Shown: piece by piece, positions 1-6,645 of the stretch
Layout: each line of letters starts with the position of its first letter
How positions within the stretch are numbered: the first letter of the stretch is position 1
Assembly (NCBI GenBank): GCA_050259815.1
Contig: JBLNBI010000146.1
Span: forward strand, 1-8,394
Source: JAGTRP01 sp050259815
Lineage (GTDB): Bacteria; Pseudomonadota; Gammaproteobacteria; Burkholderiales; Rhodocyclaceae
Length of the DNA: 8,394 bases
Direction of reading: 5' to 3'
Translations under genes and position numbers: made by a program
Notes under the pieces: generated by a model
Told to the model about the DNA's origin: nothing
Databases searched by the model: none
The model's input: only the letters and a program-made list of their open reading frames with translations

Positions 1-585
1 ATCCGGGTAATGGCAGACCTCCGGCCGGCGGTCGATGCGGTGGTCGGGCAGGCCGGCGGCGGCAAGCAGCGCGGCAATCTGCTCCGCATCGAGGAAGGCC
101 AGGGTGTGGCGATAGGCGTCGGCCGCCGAGAAGGCGGTGCGCAGTTCGGCGAAGGTTTCCGGGCCCAGGGTGGCGACCGCCAGGTGGCCGCCGTCCCTCA
201 GTACCCGTCGGGCCTCTCCCAGGGCGATGTCCAGGCGGCACCATTGCAGGGCCAGGCTGGACCAGTAGAGATGGACGGAGGCGTCGGCCAGGGGCAGGCG
301 CTCGGCATCCCCGGCCAGGCGGTAGGCGCCGGGCCGTACCTTGGCCAGCATGGCGGCGGAAAGATCGACGCCGACCAGGTGGCTGGTGGGGAAGCGTTCT
401 CCCAGAAGGCGCAGGGCGTAGCCGGTGCCGCAGCCCACATCCACGGCGATGCCCGGCGCGGTCCCGGCCGGCAGGCCGTTGGCCAGCCAGCCGCAGATGC
501 GGCGCTGGACCTGGGCGGCGCTGTCGTAAGTGCCGGCGGCCTTTTCGAAGGACTGCCGGATGAGGTGCTTAGGCGGCTGGGTCAT
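1..585 (-). CDS. bioC: Malonyl-ACP O-methyltransferase BioC (3' end cut off by window edge)
   Basis: BioC uses SAM to methylate the free carboxyl of malonyl-ACP in the cytoplasm, disguising it so fatty acid synthesis can extend it to pimeloyl-ACP methyl ester for biotin. The 195 visible residues begin MTQPPKHLIRQSFEKAAGTYD, the usual BioC opening. A SAM-binding motif I, VDVGCGTG, lies at residues 48-55, followed by GVDLS at 72-76. A BioC-like LYWSSLALQWC stretch spans 106-116, then ARRVLRDGG and ATLGPETFAELR (138-149). The reading frame is open to base 1, so roughly the last quarter or more of the protein is missing. The start codon lies inside the end of bioH (17 shared bases, different frame), and no Shine-Dalgarno is visible, so initiation probably depends on bioH translation. 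Family assignment is secure from motifs and from the adjacent bioH, bioF and bioA. Confidence 0.93.
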   Translation of the reverse strand, partial: MTQPPKHLIRQSFEKAAGTYDSAAQVQRRICGWLANGLPAGTAPGIAVDVGCGTGYALRLLGERFPTSHLVGVDLSAAMLAKVRPGAYRLAGDAERLPLADASVHLYWSSLALQWCRLDIALGEARRVLRDGGHLAVATLGPETFAELRTAFSAADAYRHTLAFLDAEQIAALLAAAGLPDHRIDRRPEVCHYPD

Positions 586-1291
586 GCAGGAAGGCGGCAA
601 CCCGGGCCTGGAAGCCGGCCGGATCGGAAATGAACGGGGCGTGGGCGCTGGCCGGGAAAATCTCCAGGCGGGCATCGGGCATCAGGCCGGCCAGGGCCTC
701 GGCGGCGGGCAGGGGCATGAGGGGGTCGTGGGCGCCGTGGATCATCAGGGTCGGGACGGCCACGGTCGGGGCGACCTCCTGCAGGTCCACGTCCCGCAGC
801 CAGGCGAGGCCGGTGGCCAGCGTTGGTGCGGCAGGGAGGGGATCGGCCCGCTCCAGGAGTTCCCGGGTGACGGCCCTGGCCCGCGCTTCGCCCCGGTTGA
901 AGTTCCCGACGAAGCGGGGCAGGGTGGCTTCCGCATCGGCGGCGACGGCGGCGGTGAATTCGGCCAGCACCTCGGGGGCCATGGCGTGTGGCCAGCCCTC
1001 CCGCTGGACGAAGGAAGCGGTGCCCGCCACGAGGATGAGCCGGGATAGCTTTTCAGGCGCCCGGGCGGCCGCCGCCAGGGCCAGCATGGCGCCCAGGGAC
1101 CAGCCGCAAAGGACGGCGCCGGCCGGCAGAGTTTCGGCGAGGGCCGCGGCGGCAAGGTCGAAGTTGTCGATGAGGGAGCTGTCGCCGTAGCCGGGGAGGT
1201 CGGCGATGGTGCCGCCAAGGGCGTCCACCGTGGGCTGCCAGGGACCGCGGCCCAGGCCCCAGCCGGGAACGAAGACCAGGGGGGCGGTCAT
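569..1291 (-). CDS. bioH: Pimeloyl-ACP methyl ester carboxylesterase BioH
   Basis: BioH is an alpha/beta hydrolase that cleaves the methyl ester of pimeloyl-ACP methyl ester, ending chain elongation and supplying pimeloyl-ACP to BioF. The product is 240 residues, close to the usual 255 or so. The N-terminal FVPGWGLGRGPW (7-18) matches the BioH HGWGLN region. The nucleophile elbow GWSLG puts the catalytic serine at 65. The acid is probably Asp189 in HGAHDPL, and the base His217 in ASAHAPFISDP, a very BioH-like stretch. I chose the ATG at 1291, not the longer open frame to 1414, because the extra residues look like shadow translation of bioF. The ATG also overlaps the bioF stop as ATGA, with an AGGGAG ribosome site (complement of 1297-1302) five bases upstream. 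It sits between bioF and bioC, as expected for the biotin pathway. Confidence 0.93.
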   Translation of the reverse strand: MTAPLVFVPGWGLGRGPWQPTVDALGGTIADLPGYGDSSLIDNFDLAAAALAETLPAGAVLCGWSLGAMLALAAAARAPEKLSRLILVAGTASFVQREGWPHAMAPEVLAEFTAAVAADAEATLPRFVGNFNRGEARARAVTRELLERADPLPAAPTLATGLAWLRDVDLQEVAPTVAVPTLMIHGAHDPLMPLPAAEALAGLMPDARLEIFPASAHAPFISDPAGFQARVAAFLHDPAA

Positions 1292-2451
1292 GCCAGCTCC
1301 CTCAGGGCGCCGATGAGCCGGTCCACATCGGCCTCGCTGTGGGCGGCCGACAGGGAGATGCGCAGCCGGGCAGTGCCCTTGGGGACCGTCGGCGGGCGGA
1401 TGGCCGGCACCCACAGGCCGCGCTCGGCCAGGGCCTGGGAGAGGCGGACGGCGGCCTCGTTGTCGCCCACCACCAGGGGCTGGATGGCGGTGGGGGAGGG
1501 CAGCAGGGTCCAGGGCAGGCCGGCGAGGCCCTCCCGAAGCTGGGCGATGCGGGCCATGAGGTGGGCGCGCAGCTCATCTCCAGCGGCGATGATCTCCAGG
1601 CTCTTCGTCAGGGCGCAGGCTACGGCCGGCGGGGCGGCGGTGGTGAAGATGTAGCTGCGGGCCCGCTGGATCAGGTATTCGATGGCCAGGTCGGAGCCGG
1701 CCACGAAGGCGCCGGAAACGCCGGCCGCCTTGCCCAGCGTCCCCATCAGCAGCACCCGGGGATGGGCCGGTACGCCGCAGTGGGCCAGCGCCCCGCGTCC
1801 TTGTGGGCCGAGGACGCCGAAGCCGTGGGCATCGTCCACCACCAGCCAGGCGTCGTAGCGCTCGGCCAGCTCGAAGATTTCAGGCAGGGGCGCCAGGTCG
1901 CCATCCATGCTGAAGACGGCGTCGGTGACGATGATCTTCTCGGGGGCGTCGCTTCCAGCCAGCTGGCGCTCCAGGGCGGCCAGGTCGTTGTGGGGATAGC
2001 GGTGGGACTCTGCCCCCTGGGCCTTGGCGAGCTGGACGGCGTCGATGAGGGAGGCGTGGTTCAGCTTGTCGGCGAAGACGGCGGTGCCCCGGCTGGTCAG
2101 GGTGGGCACCACGGCCAGGTTGGCGAGGTAACCGGTGGAGAAGGTCAGGGTCCGGGGGAAACCGGTGAATTCGGCCAGCTTCCCTTCCAGCTCATCGTGG
2201 GGCAGCAGGTGGCCGCTCACCAGGTGGGAGGCGCCGCTGCCGGCGCCCCACTTCCGGGCGCCTTCCGCCATGGCCTCGGCGATGGCCGGGTTGGCGGCCA
2301 GACCCAGGTAGTCGTTGCTGGTGAAGGCGAGCATGGGCTTGCCGTCCACCATCGCGTGGGGACCGCAGGGCGCGGCCAGGACCCGGCGGCGGCGGGTGAG
2401 GCCGTCGGCGGCGATAGCGGCGATTTCCGCCTGCAGCCGGTCGCCGATCAC
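1288..2451 (-). CDS. bioF: 8-amino-7-oxononanoate (KAPA) synthase BioF
   Basis: This PLP enzyme condenses pimeloyl-ACP (or pimeloyl-CoA) with L-alanine to give KAPA, CO2 and free carrier. The 387-residue product matches the family length (384 in E. coli) and aligns end to end. Motifs seen: FTSNDYLGL (43-51), GSGASHLVSGH (71-81), NHASLIDA (131-138), VFSMDGD (179-185), VVDDAHGFGVLG (204-215), and the PLP lysine Lys241 in GTLGKAAGVSGA. IQPLVVGDN (323-331) and IRPPTVPKGTARLR (351-364) complete the fold type I signature. The start is a GTG that overlaps the bioA stop as GTGA. A strong GGAGG (complement of 2459-2463) seven bases upstream supports it. All catalytic regions are intact, and no frameshift is seen. 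Confidence 0.96.
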   Translation of the reverse strand: MIGDRLQAEIAAIAADGLTRRRRVLAAPCGPHAMVDGKPMLAFTSNDYLGLAANPAIAEAMAEGARKWGAGSGASHLVSGHLLPHDELEGKLAEFTGFPRTLTFSTGYLANLAVVPTLTSRGTAVFADKLNHASLIDAVQLAKAQGAESHRYPHNDLAALERQLAGSDAPEKIIVTDAVFSMDGDLAPLPEIFELAERYDAWLVVDDAHGFGVLGPQGRGALAHCGVPAHPRVLLMGTLGKAAGVSGAFVAGSDLAIEYLIQRARSYIFTTAAPPAVACALTKSLEIIAAGDELRAHLMARIAQLREGLAGLPWTLLPSPTAIQPLVVGDNEAAVRLSQALAERGLWVPAIRPPTVPKGTARLRISLSAAHSEADVDRLIGALRELA

Positions 2452-3782
2452 GCCAGGGCCTCCGCGAGGGCTCCCGCCACGGCCTTGCCCAGGTGGGCGA
2501 TGTGCTCGTCCTCGACGATGTAGGGGGGCATCAGGTACACGGTGCTGCCGATGGGGCGGACCAGCGCTTCCCGCTCAAGGGCCGCCCGGTAGAAGCGGCG
2601 GGAGAAGGCCGGATCGGCGGTGTCCACGTCGAAGGCCAGGATCATGCCCCGCTGGCGCAGGTGGCGGACCTTCGGGTGGTCGGCCAGGGGGGCCAGGGCA
2701 GCGCCCAGCTTTTCGGCCCGCACCCGGTTGGCGGCGAGCACGTCGTCTTCCCGGAAGATGTCGAGGGTAGCCAGGGCCGCCCGGCAGGCGAGGGGGTTGC
2801 CGGTGTAGGAATGGGAATGGAGAAAGCCCCGGGTCACGGCGTCGTCGTAGAAGGCGCCATAGACGGTGTCGGTGGTCAGCACCACCGAGAGGGGCAGGTA
2901 GCCGCCGGAGATACCCTTGGAGAGGCACAGGAAATCGGGCCGGATGTCCGCCTGCTCATGGGCGAAGAAGGTGCCGGTGCGCCCGCACCCCACCGCGATC
3001 TCGTCGCAGATGAGGTGCACTTCGAAGCGGTCGCAGAGGGACCGGGCGAGGCGCAGGTATTCCGGGTCGTACATGGCCATGCCGGCGGCGCCCTGGACCA
3101 GGGGCTCGACGATCAGGGCCGCGATGGTCTCGCCCTCGGCTTCCAGCTTGGCTTCCAGTGCGGCGGCGGCGCGGCGGGCCACGTCGGCGGGCGTCTCGCC
3201 GGCTTCGGCCTGGCGGGCGTCCGGGGCGGGCACCGTGGCGGCGGCCCGCACCAGGGGCGCATAGGCGTCCTTGAAGATGGCTACGTCGGTGACAGCAAGC
3301 GCCCCCACGGTTTCCCCGTGGTAGCTGCCGGACAGACAGAGGAACTGGCGCTTGTCGCTACGGCCGGCGTTCTGCCAATAGTGGAAGCTCATCTTGAGGG
3401 CGATCTCAGTGGCCGAGGCGCCGTCGGAGGCATAGAAAGCATGGCCCAGATAGCCGTCAGTCAGGGCCGAGAGGCGCTCGGACAGTTCCACCACCGGAGT
3501 ATGGGTGAAGCCCGCCAGCATGACGTGCTCCAGGCGCTCCAACTGGTCCTTCAGGGCCGCGTTGATGCGGGGATTGGCGTGGCCGAAAAGGTTGGTCCAC
3601 CAGGAGCTGATGCCGTCCAGGTAGCGGCGGCCGTCGAAGTCATGGAGCCAGGGCCCCTCGCCCCGGGCGATCGGTACCAGGGGCAGGTAGTTCGGTGACC
3701 CGTCGGCGGCGTGGTGCCGCATCTGGGTGCAGGGATGCCAGACGGCTGCCTGGCTACGGGCCAGCCAATCGGAATTACTCAT
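2448..3782 (-). CDS. bioA: Adenosylmethionine-8-amino-7-oxononanoate (DAPA) aminotransferase BioA
   Basis: BioA is a class III PLP aminotransferase that converts KAPA to 7,8-diaminopelargonate, unusually with SAM as amino donor. The product is 444 residues, slightly longer than the E. coli enzyme (429). The signature WHPCTQM occurs at 15-21, GISSWWTNLFGHANP at 57-71, YASDGASATEIALKM at 117-131, SGSYHGET at 151-158, and LIVEPLVQGAAGM at 223-235. The cofactor aspartate is in CDEIAVGCGRTG (from 259), and the Schiff-base lysine is Lys289 in LSKGISGGYLPLS. HSHSYTGNP (322-330) is also typical. I chose ATG 3782, although the frame is open to 4280, because MSNSDWLARSQAAVWHPCTQ matches known N-termini and the ATG shares one base with the upstream stop (TGATG). 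It is the second gene of the operon. Confidence 0.96.
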   Translation of the reverse strand: MSNSDWLARSQAAVWHPCTQMRHHAADGSPNYLPLVPIARGEGPWLHDFDGRRYLDGISSWWTNLFGHANPRINAALKDQLERLEHVMLAGFTHTPVVELSERLSALTDGYLGHAFYASDGASATEIALKMSFHYWQNAGRSDKRQFLCLSGSYHGETVGALAVTDVAIFKDAYAPLVRAAATVPAPDARQAEAGETPADVARRAAAALEAKLEAEGETIAALIVEPLVQGAAGMAMYDPEYLRLARSLCDRFEVHLICDEIAVGCGRTGTFFAHEQADIRPDFLCLSKGISGGYLPLSVVLTTDTVYGAFYDDAVTRGFLHSHSYTGNPLACRAALATLDIFREDDVLAANRVRAEKLGAALAPLADHPKVRHLRQRGMILAFDVDTADPAFSRRFYRAALEREALVRPIGSTVYLMPPYIVEDEHIAHLGKAVAGALAEALA

Positions 3783-4954
3783 CAATGCAGGACCTGGGAG
3801 TTGGCGGCGGGCTGCTCCGGCATCTCGGCATGGACCAGCTCGCCTTCGGTATTGGGGTACATTGGGGCGCCACAGTCGTCGCAGAATTCCATGGGGAAGT
3901 GGTGATCCAGGAAGTGCACGTCCTTGACCCCGCATTCCCGCAGCACGGATTCGATCTCGCCGGCGGCGTCGGGGGCCTCGGCCTCGGCGCCGAGGAGGGG
4001 CCAGACCACGCCGTGCCAGGTGGCGTCCTTGTCCCGGGGGCCGAGGCTGACCCGGTATTCCTCCATGCGGCGGTCGTAGAAGGGACCGACCACGGCTCGC
4101 ATGTCCGCCGGGGTGATGCCCTGGACGGTCTGCAGGAAGGCGACGGAGGCCCGCAGGGAGTAGGGGCGGGAGGCCCGGTCCGCCTGGCGGCAGGCGGTGT
4201 GGTAGGAGTCGGCCAGGAGGGGCTGGTAGGCGCAGCCGGTGAGAATGGGCTCCAGGCTGGGGCTGCCCTGGCGGATCCATTCCTTGAGGGAAGCCTCCCG
4301 GCTGCCGTCCGCCTCGTTCCAGCGGAAGACGGCGCCACCCCGGGGCACCGCCACGGCGCCCACCAGGTAGCGGACGTCGGACAGGAAACGGTTGGTTTCC
4401 GGCATGCCGCTGGTGTCGATGGCGAGGTTCTGATCGGACAGGGCCGCCATGCCCAGTTCCCGGGTCAGGAGCCAGGTGTCGCAGAAGCTCCTGGGCAGCT
4501 GGTCGGGGCTGAAGAGGAAGTCGGCGAGGGCGATGCGGGTATCGGCGCCGAAGACATGGGCGCCGAGCTGGACCTTGAGGGATTCGAGGCTGCTCTTGGG
4601 CAGGCTGCCGGCCGGAATGGAAAAGCGGGACCAGGCCAGGATGGGGGAGACGAAGAGCATCACGTCGAATTCCTGCCCCTGGACATCCAGGCGGGTGGAT
4701 TCGGCCCGGGATTCCACCATGTCGGCCAACTCGTCATGGGCGCGGGGATTGGTCTCGAACAGGCGGTCGAGGGCGGTGTTGATGTCGTCCTCGGCACCGT
4801 TTTTCAGGAGGCTGTCCACCAATTCGGCCAGCCGGGCTTCCCACCAGGAATCCTCCAGCTTGCCGCCGGATTCGGACAGGCCGGTGGCCAGGCGTTGCAG
4901 TTCGGCGGCATCGCGGGAAAGACGGTCGCGGGAGCCGAAGCGGGTGCGTTTCAT
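3782..4954 (-). CDS. DUF2863 family protein, function unknown
   Basis: The 390-residue product begins MKRTRFGSRDRLSRDAAELQ and resembles DUF2863 proteins, a family known mainly from betaproteobacteria with no established activity. No signal peptide or membrane segment is evident, so it is probably cytoplasmic. The first 90 residues are charged and helical-looking (RDAAELQRLATGLSESG, EDDINTALDRLFETNPRAHDELADMVE). The middle holds MLFVSPILAWSRFSIPAG (99-116) and RYLVGAVAVPRGGAVFRW (195-212). Near the C-terminus is a His/Cys cluster: His347, His351, His352, then CDDCGAP (358-364), which could bind a metal; that is inference. The stop shares one base with the bioA start, making this the first visible gene of the biotin operon. 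The ATG at 4954 is chosen because the frame upstream to 5365 only mirrors yaaA; no strong ribosome site precedes it. Family recognition is from memory of similar sequences. Confidence 0.8.
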   Translation of the reverse strand: MKRTRFGSRDRLSRDAAELQRLATGLSESGGKLEDSWWEARLAELVDSLLKNGAEDDINTALDRLFETNPRAHDELADMVESRAESTRLDVQGQEFDVMLFVSPILAWSRFSIPAGSLPKSSLESLKVQLGAHVFGADTRIALADFLFSPDQLPRSFCDTWLLTRELGMAALSDQNLAIDTSGMPETNRFLSDVRYLVGAVAVPRGGAVFRWNEADGSREASLKEWIRQGSPSLEPILTGCAYQPLLADSYHTACRQADRASRPYSLRASVAFLQTVQGITPADMRAVVGPFYDRRMEEYRVSLGPRDKDATWHGVVWPLLGAEAEAPDAAGEIESVLRECGVKDVHFLDHHFPMEFCDDCGAPMYPNTEGELVHAEMPEQPAANSQVLH

Positions 4955-5044
4955 AGGCGGTGACCTGAGTGCGGAAATTTGGGAAAAGGGCGTAATTTTA
5001 CCAAGCCGGTAGAATTCAAGACGTTCAGATTGCAGGAGAGTTTG
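4955..5044. promoter_or_regulatory. Divergent promoter region between the biotin operon and yaaA, with a near-palindrome
   Basis: This 90-base gap is less GC-rich than its flanks and must hold the promoters for both divergent units. It contains a near-perfect inverted repeat at 4994-5016: left arm AATTTTACC, spacer AAGCC, right arm GGTAGAATT, with eight of nine positions complementary. Each arm also contains a -10-like hexamer: TAGAAT (5010-5015) reading toward yaaA and TAAAAT (complement of 4995-5000) reading toward DUF2863-bioA. I found no good -35 partner at 16-18 bases for either, so promoter positions are tentative. The repeat may be an operator. It is not followed by a T-run on either strand, so it is unlikely to be a terminator. 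Confidence 0.45.
5034..5038 (+). promoter_or_regulatory. Ribosome binding site of yaaA
   Basis: AGGAG lies six bases before the ATG at 5045. That spacing favours this start over the second in-frame ATG at 5051 and over the upstream open frame that begins near 4979. Confidence 0.75.
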
Positions 5045-5818
5045 ATGCTGATGGTGCTTTCCCCGGCCAAGACGCTGGATTTCGACACCCCGCCCCAGGT
5101 GACAACCCACACCCAGCCTGGCTTTACGGACCAGTCCCAGGAATTGATCCGGGTGCTGCGGACTTTCTCGCCGGCGGACATCGCCGGCCTCATGGACCTG
5201 TCGGACCCGCTGGCTCTCCTCAACTTCCACCGTTATGCCGACTGGCACCTGCCTTTCACCCCGGATAACGCCAAGCAGGCCGTCCTGGCGTTCGACGGCG
5301 ACGTGTACGACGGCCTGGGCGCCAAGCATCTCTCCGCTGCCGACCTGGATTTCGCCCAGGTTCATCTGCGTATCCTGTCGGGCCTCTACGGCCTCCTGCG
5401 TCCCCTGGACCTGATCCAGCCCTACCGCCTGGAAATGGGCACCAAGCTGGTGACCCAGCGGGGCAAGGATCTCTACGCCTTCTGGGGCGAGCGCCTGGTG
5501 GAGGCAGCGAATGCCGAATTGGCCGAAATGCCGCGGCCGGTGCTGGTGAATCTCGCCTCCGAGGAATACTTCAAGGCCCTGGTGGCGCGGAAGCTCCGGG
5601 CCACCGTCATCCAGCCGGTGTTCGAGGACTGGAAGGGCGGCCGCTACAAGATCATCAGTTTCTACGCCAAGCGGGCCCGGGGCATGATGGCCCGCTACGC
5701 CATCGTCAATCGGCTGACCGAGCCGGAAGGGCTGCAGGGCTTCGATTGCGACGGCTACGCCTTCGCGCCCGAGGCCTCCGACGAAACCACCTGGGTGTTC
5801 CGCCGCCGGGCGGAATGA
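5045..5818 (+). CDS. yaaA: Peroxide stress protein YaaA (DUF328/UPF0246 family)
   Basis: YaaA homologues protect cells under hydrogen peroxide stress; in E. coli the gene belongs to the OxyR response and lowers harmful free iron, and the protein binds DNA. The 257-residue product matches the family length (258 in E. coli) and aligns throughout. Seen in order: MLMVLSPAKTLDF at the start, FTPDNAKQAVLAFDGDVYDGL (71-91, two adjoining conserved blocks), LSGLYGLLRPLDLIQPYR (111-128), GKDLYAFWGE (140-149), NLASEEYFKAL (169-179) and KIISFYAKRARGMMARYAI (202-220). The start at ATG 5045 has an AGGAG site at proper spacing and matches the family N-terminus. It diverges from the DUF2863-biotin unit. No obvious OxyR site was identified by eye. 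The gene is complete and undamaged. Confidence 0.95.
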   Translation: MLMVLSPAKTLDFDTPPQVTTHTQPGFTDQSQELIRVLRTFSPADIAGLMDLSDPLALLNFHRYADWHLPFTPDNAKQAVLAFDGDVYDGLGAKHLSAADLDFAQVHLRILSGLYGLLRPLDLIQPYRLEMGTKLVTQRGKDLYAFWGERLVEAANAELAEMPRPVLVNLASEEYFKALVARKLRATVIQPVFEDWKGGRYKIISFYAKRARGMMARYAIVNRLTEPEGLQGFDCDGYAFAPEASDETTWVFRRRAE

Positions 5819-5873
5819 ATTGTCCGGCCCGACCGGCTATGATGTACCCATAAGACATCCTTCGGAGACCGCC
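5819..5873 (+). promoter_or_regulatory. Short gap between yaaA and the small exported gene, with possible -10 and a ribosome site
   Basis: A TATGAT hexamer (5838-5843) differs from the sigma-70 -10 consensus at one position, but no convincing -35 lies 16-18 bases upstream. A GGAGA ribosome site at 5864-5868 sits five bases before the ATG at 5874. The downstream gene could have its own promoter here or be read through from yaaA. No terminator-like hairpin with a T-run follows yaaA. Confidence 0.3.
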
Positions 5874-6224
5874 ATGCGCCGCCTTGCCTTTCTGCTCGCC
5901 CTCCTGCCCCTGACGGCCCTGGCCCAGTTGCCGGGCCAGCTGCCTCCCCAGCAGGGGGATGGGCCGATGCTCTATCCCTACAAGAAGAACCAGCTGCCGC
6001 CGGCCGCCTTATACGGGCAGGACCAGGGCGGCATTCCCACCAGTGGCATCGACCAGGCCAAGAACTTGGACATGAACAAGCCGGGCTACCGCAAGGGCGG
6101 CCCCACCATCATCCAGCGCACCTACGACAAGAAGGGCAGCACTGCGGTCATCAGCGGCCCCAACGGCACCACGGTGTGCACCGACAGCTACGGGCGGCGC
6201 AGCACCTCGACGGTTTGCTACTGA
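5874..6224 (+). CDS. Small exported protein of unknown function
   Basis: I do not recognise this family. The 116-residue product opens with a classic Sec signal peptide, MRRLAFLLALLPLTALA, probably cut before Gln18, giving a mature protein of about 99 residues in the periplasm or beyond. The mature part begins with a Pro/Gln-rich low-complexity stretch (QLPGQLPPQQGDG). A polar middle rich in Gly, Lys and Tyr follows, and the tail ends with Cys102 in NGTTVCTDSYGRR and Cys115 two residues from the end. The two cysteines could form a disulfide once exported; that is inference. The start is fixed by GGAGA at 5864-5868 and by the signal peptide. The frame remains open to 5820 without a sensible start. 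Its last seven bases overlap the convergent PIN gene. Codon use looks like its neighbours. Confidence 0.75.
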   Translation: MRRLAFLLALLPLTALAQLPGQLPPQQGDGPMLYPYKKNQLPPAALYGQDQGGIPTSGIDQAKNLDMNKPGYRKGGPTIIQRTYDKKGSTAVISGPNGTTVCTDSYGRRSTSTVCY

Positions 6225-6637
6225 GTTAGGAGGACGACGGCAGCCGCCGGCGTCACGATGCGAAAGGGCAGATTGGTCCGGCCCTTGAGCTTCAGCAAGG
6301 CCTCGTCCTTGCTGACCAGCAGGTCGGCCTGGCTGCGCATGGCCAGTTCGAGGAATTTCTGGTCGTCCCGGTCCCGGCACTGGGGCAGCTTCGGCACATC
6401 GCCGGGCTCGATCAGGCCGGCGATGCCCCGGTAGCGTTCCATCAGGGCGGCTCCGTCCGCGGCCGACATGCGGAATTCCGGATAGGCCACCACCCGGGTC
6501 AATTCGACCAAGCCGGCGGCATCCGCGAAGCAGCAGGCCCGGCCGGCCTCGATGGCGACCAGAATCGGGGACGCCGTCGGGTCGGCGAAATGGAAGAGGT
6601 CGAGGACGACGTTGGTGTCGAGGACGAGGCGTAGCAT
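6218..6637 (-). CDS. PIN-domain ribonuclease, putative toxin (TIGR00305-like PIN family)
   Basis: PIN domains are metal-dependent ribonucleases, often the toxin of toxin-antitoxin pairs. The 139-residue product has the expected acidic residues: Asp7 and Asn9 in LVLDTNVVLD, Glu45 in GLVELTRVV, the cluster Asp89/Asp91/Asp92 in CRDRDDQKFLELA, and Asp111 in LLVSKDEALL. This matches the putative toxin component, PIN family. No antitoxin-like gene lies beside it on the same strand: upstream is the divergent dusC, and downstream it runs tail to tail into the small exported gene with a seven-base overlap. It may therefore be solitary, which is common in this subfamily. The ATG at 6637 has no ribosome site. 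A TATAAT on this strand (complement of 6646-6651) lies so close that the transcript may start at or near the ATG, suggesting leaderless translation. Whether it acts as a toxin is unknown. Confidence 0.85.
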   Translation of the reverse strand: MLRLVLDTNVVLDLFHFADPTASPILVAIEAGRACCFADAAGLVELTRVVAYPEFRMSAADGAALMERYRGIAGLIEPGDVPKLPQCRDRDDQKFLELAMRSQADLLVSKDEALLKLKGRTNLPFRIVTPAAAVVLLTQ

Positions 6638-6645
6638 GGGGCGCG

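Noticed and set aside
10..633. A 207-codon plus-strand frame at the left edge.
   Set aside because: It is the mirror of bioC, whose SAM-binding and BioC-specific motifs are unmistakable on the other strand.
1292..1414. N-terminal extension of bioH to 1414.
   Set aside because: The extra 41 residues read as an alternate frame of the bioF C-terminus, and the ATG at 1291 has a ribosome site and the BioH N-terminal motif.
3783..4280. N-terminal extension of bioA back to 4280, suggesting a larger fusion protein.
   Set aside because: The extension is Pro/Arg/Gly-rich shadow translation of DUF2863; the family N-terminus begins at 3782.
1339..4963. Three long, nearly end-to-end plus-strand open frames of about 390-420 codons (1339-2523, 2493-3698, 3695-4963) opposite bioF, bioA and DUF2863.
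   Set aside because: They are Gly/Gln/Val/His-rich, typical of the antisense of high-GC genes. They match no family, and the minus strand carries complete, motif-bearing proteins across the same bases.
4994..5016. A BirA biotin operator in the divergent promoter region.
   Set aside because: The BirA operator has arms like TTGTAAACC and GGTTTACAA about 15 bases apart. Here the spacer is five bases and only about four of nine arm positions agree.
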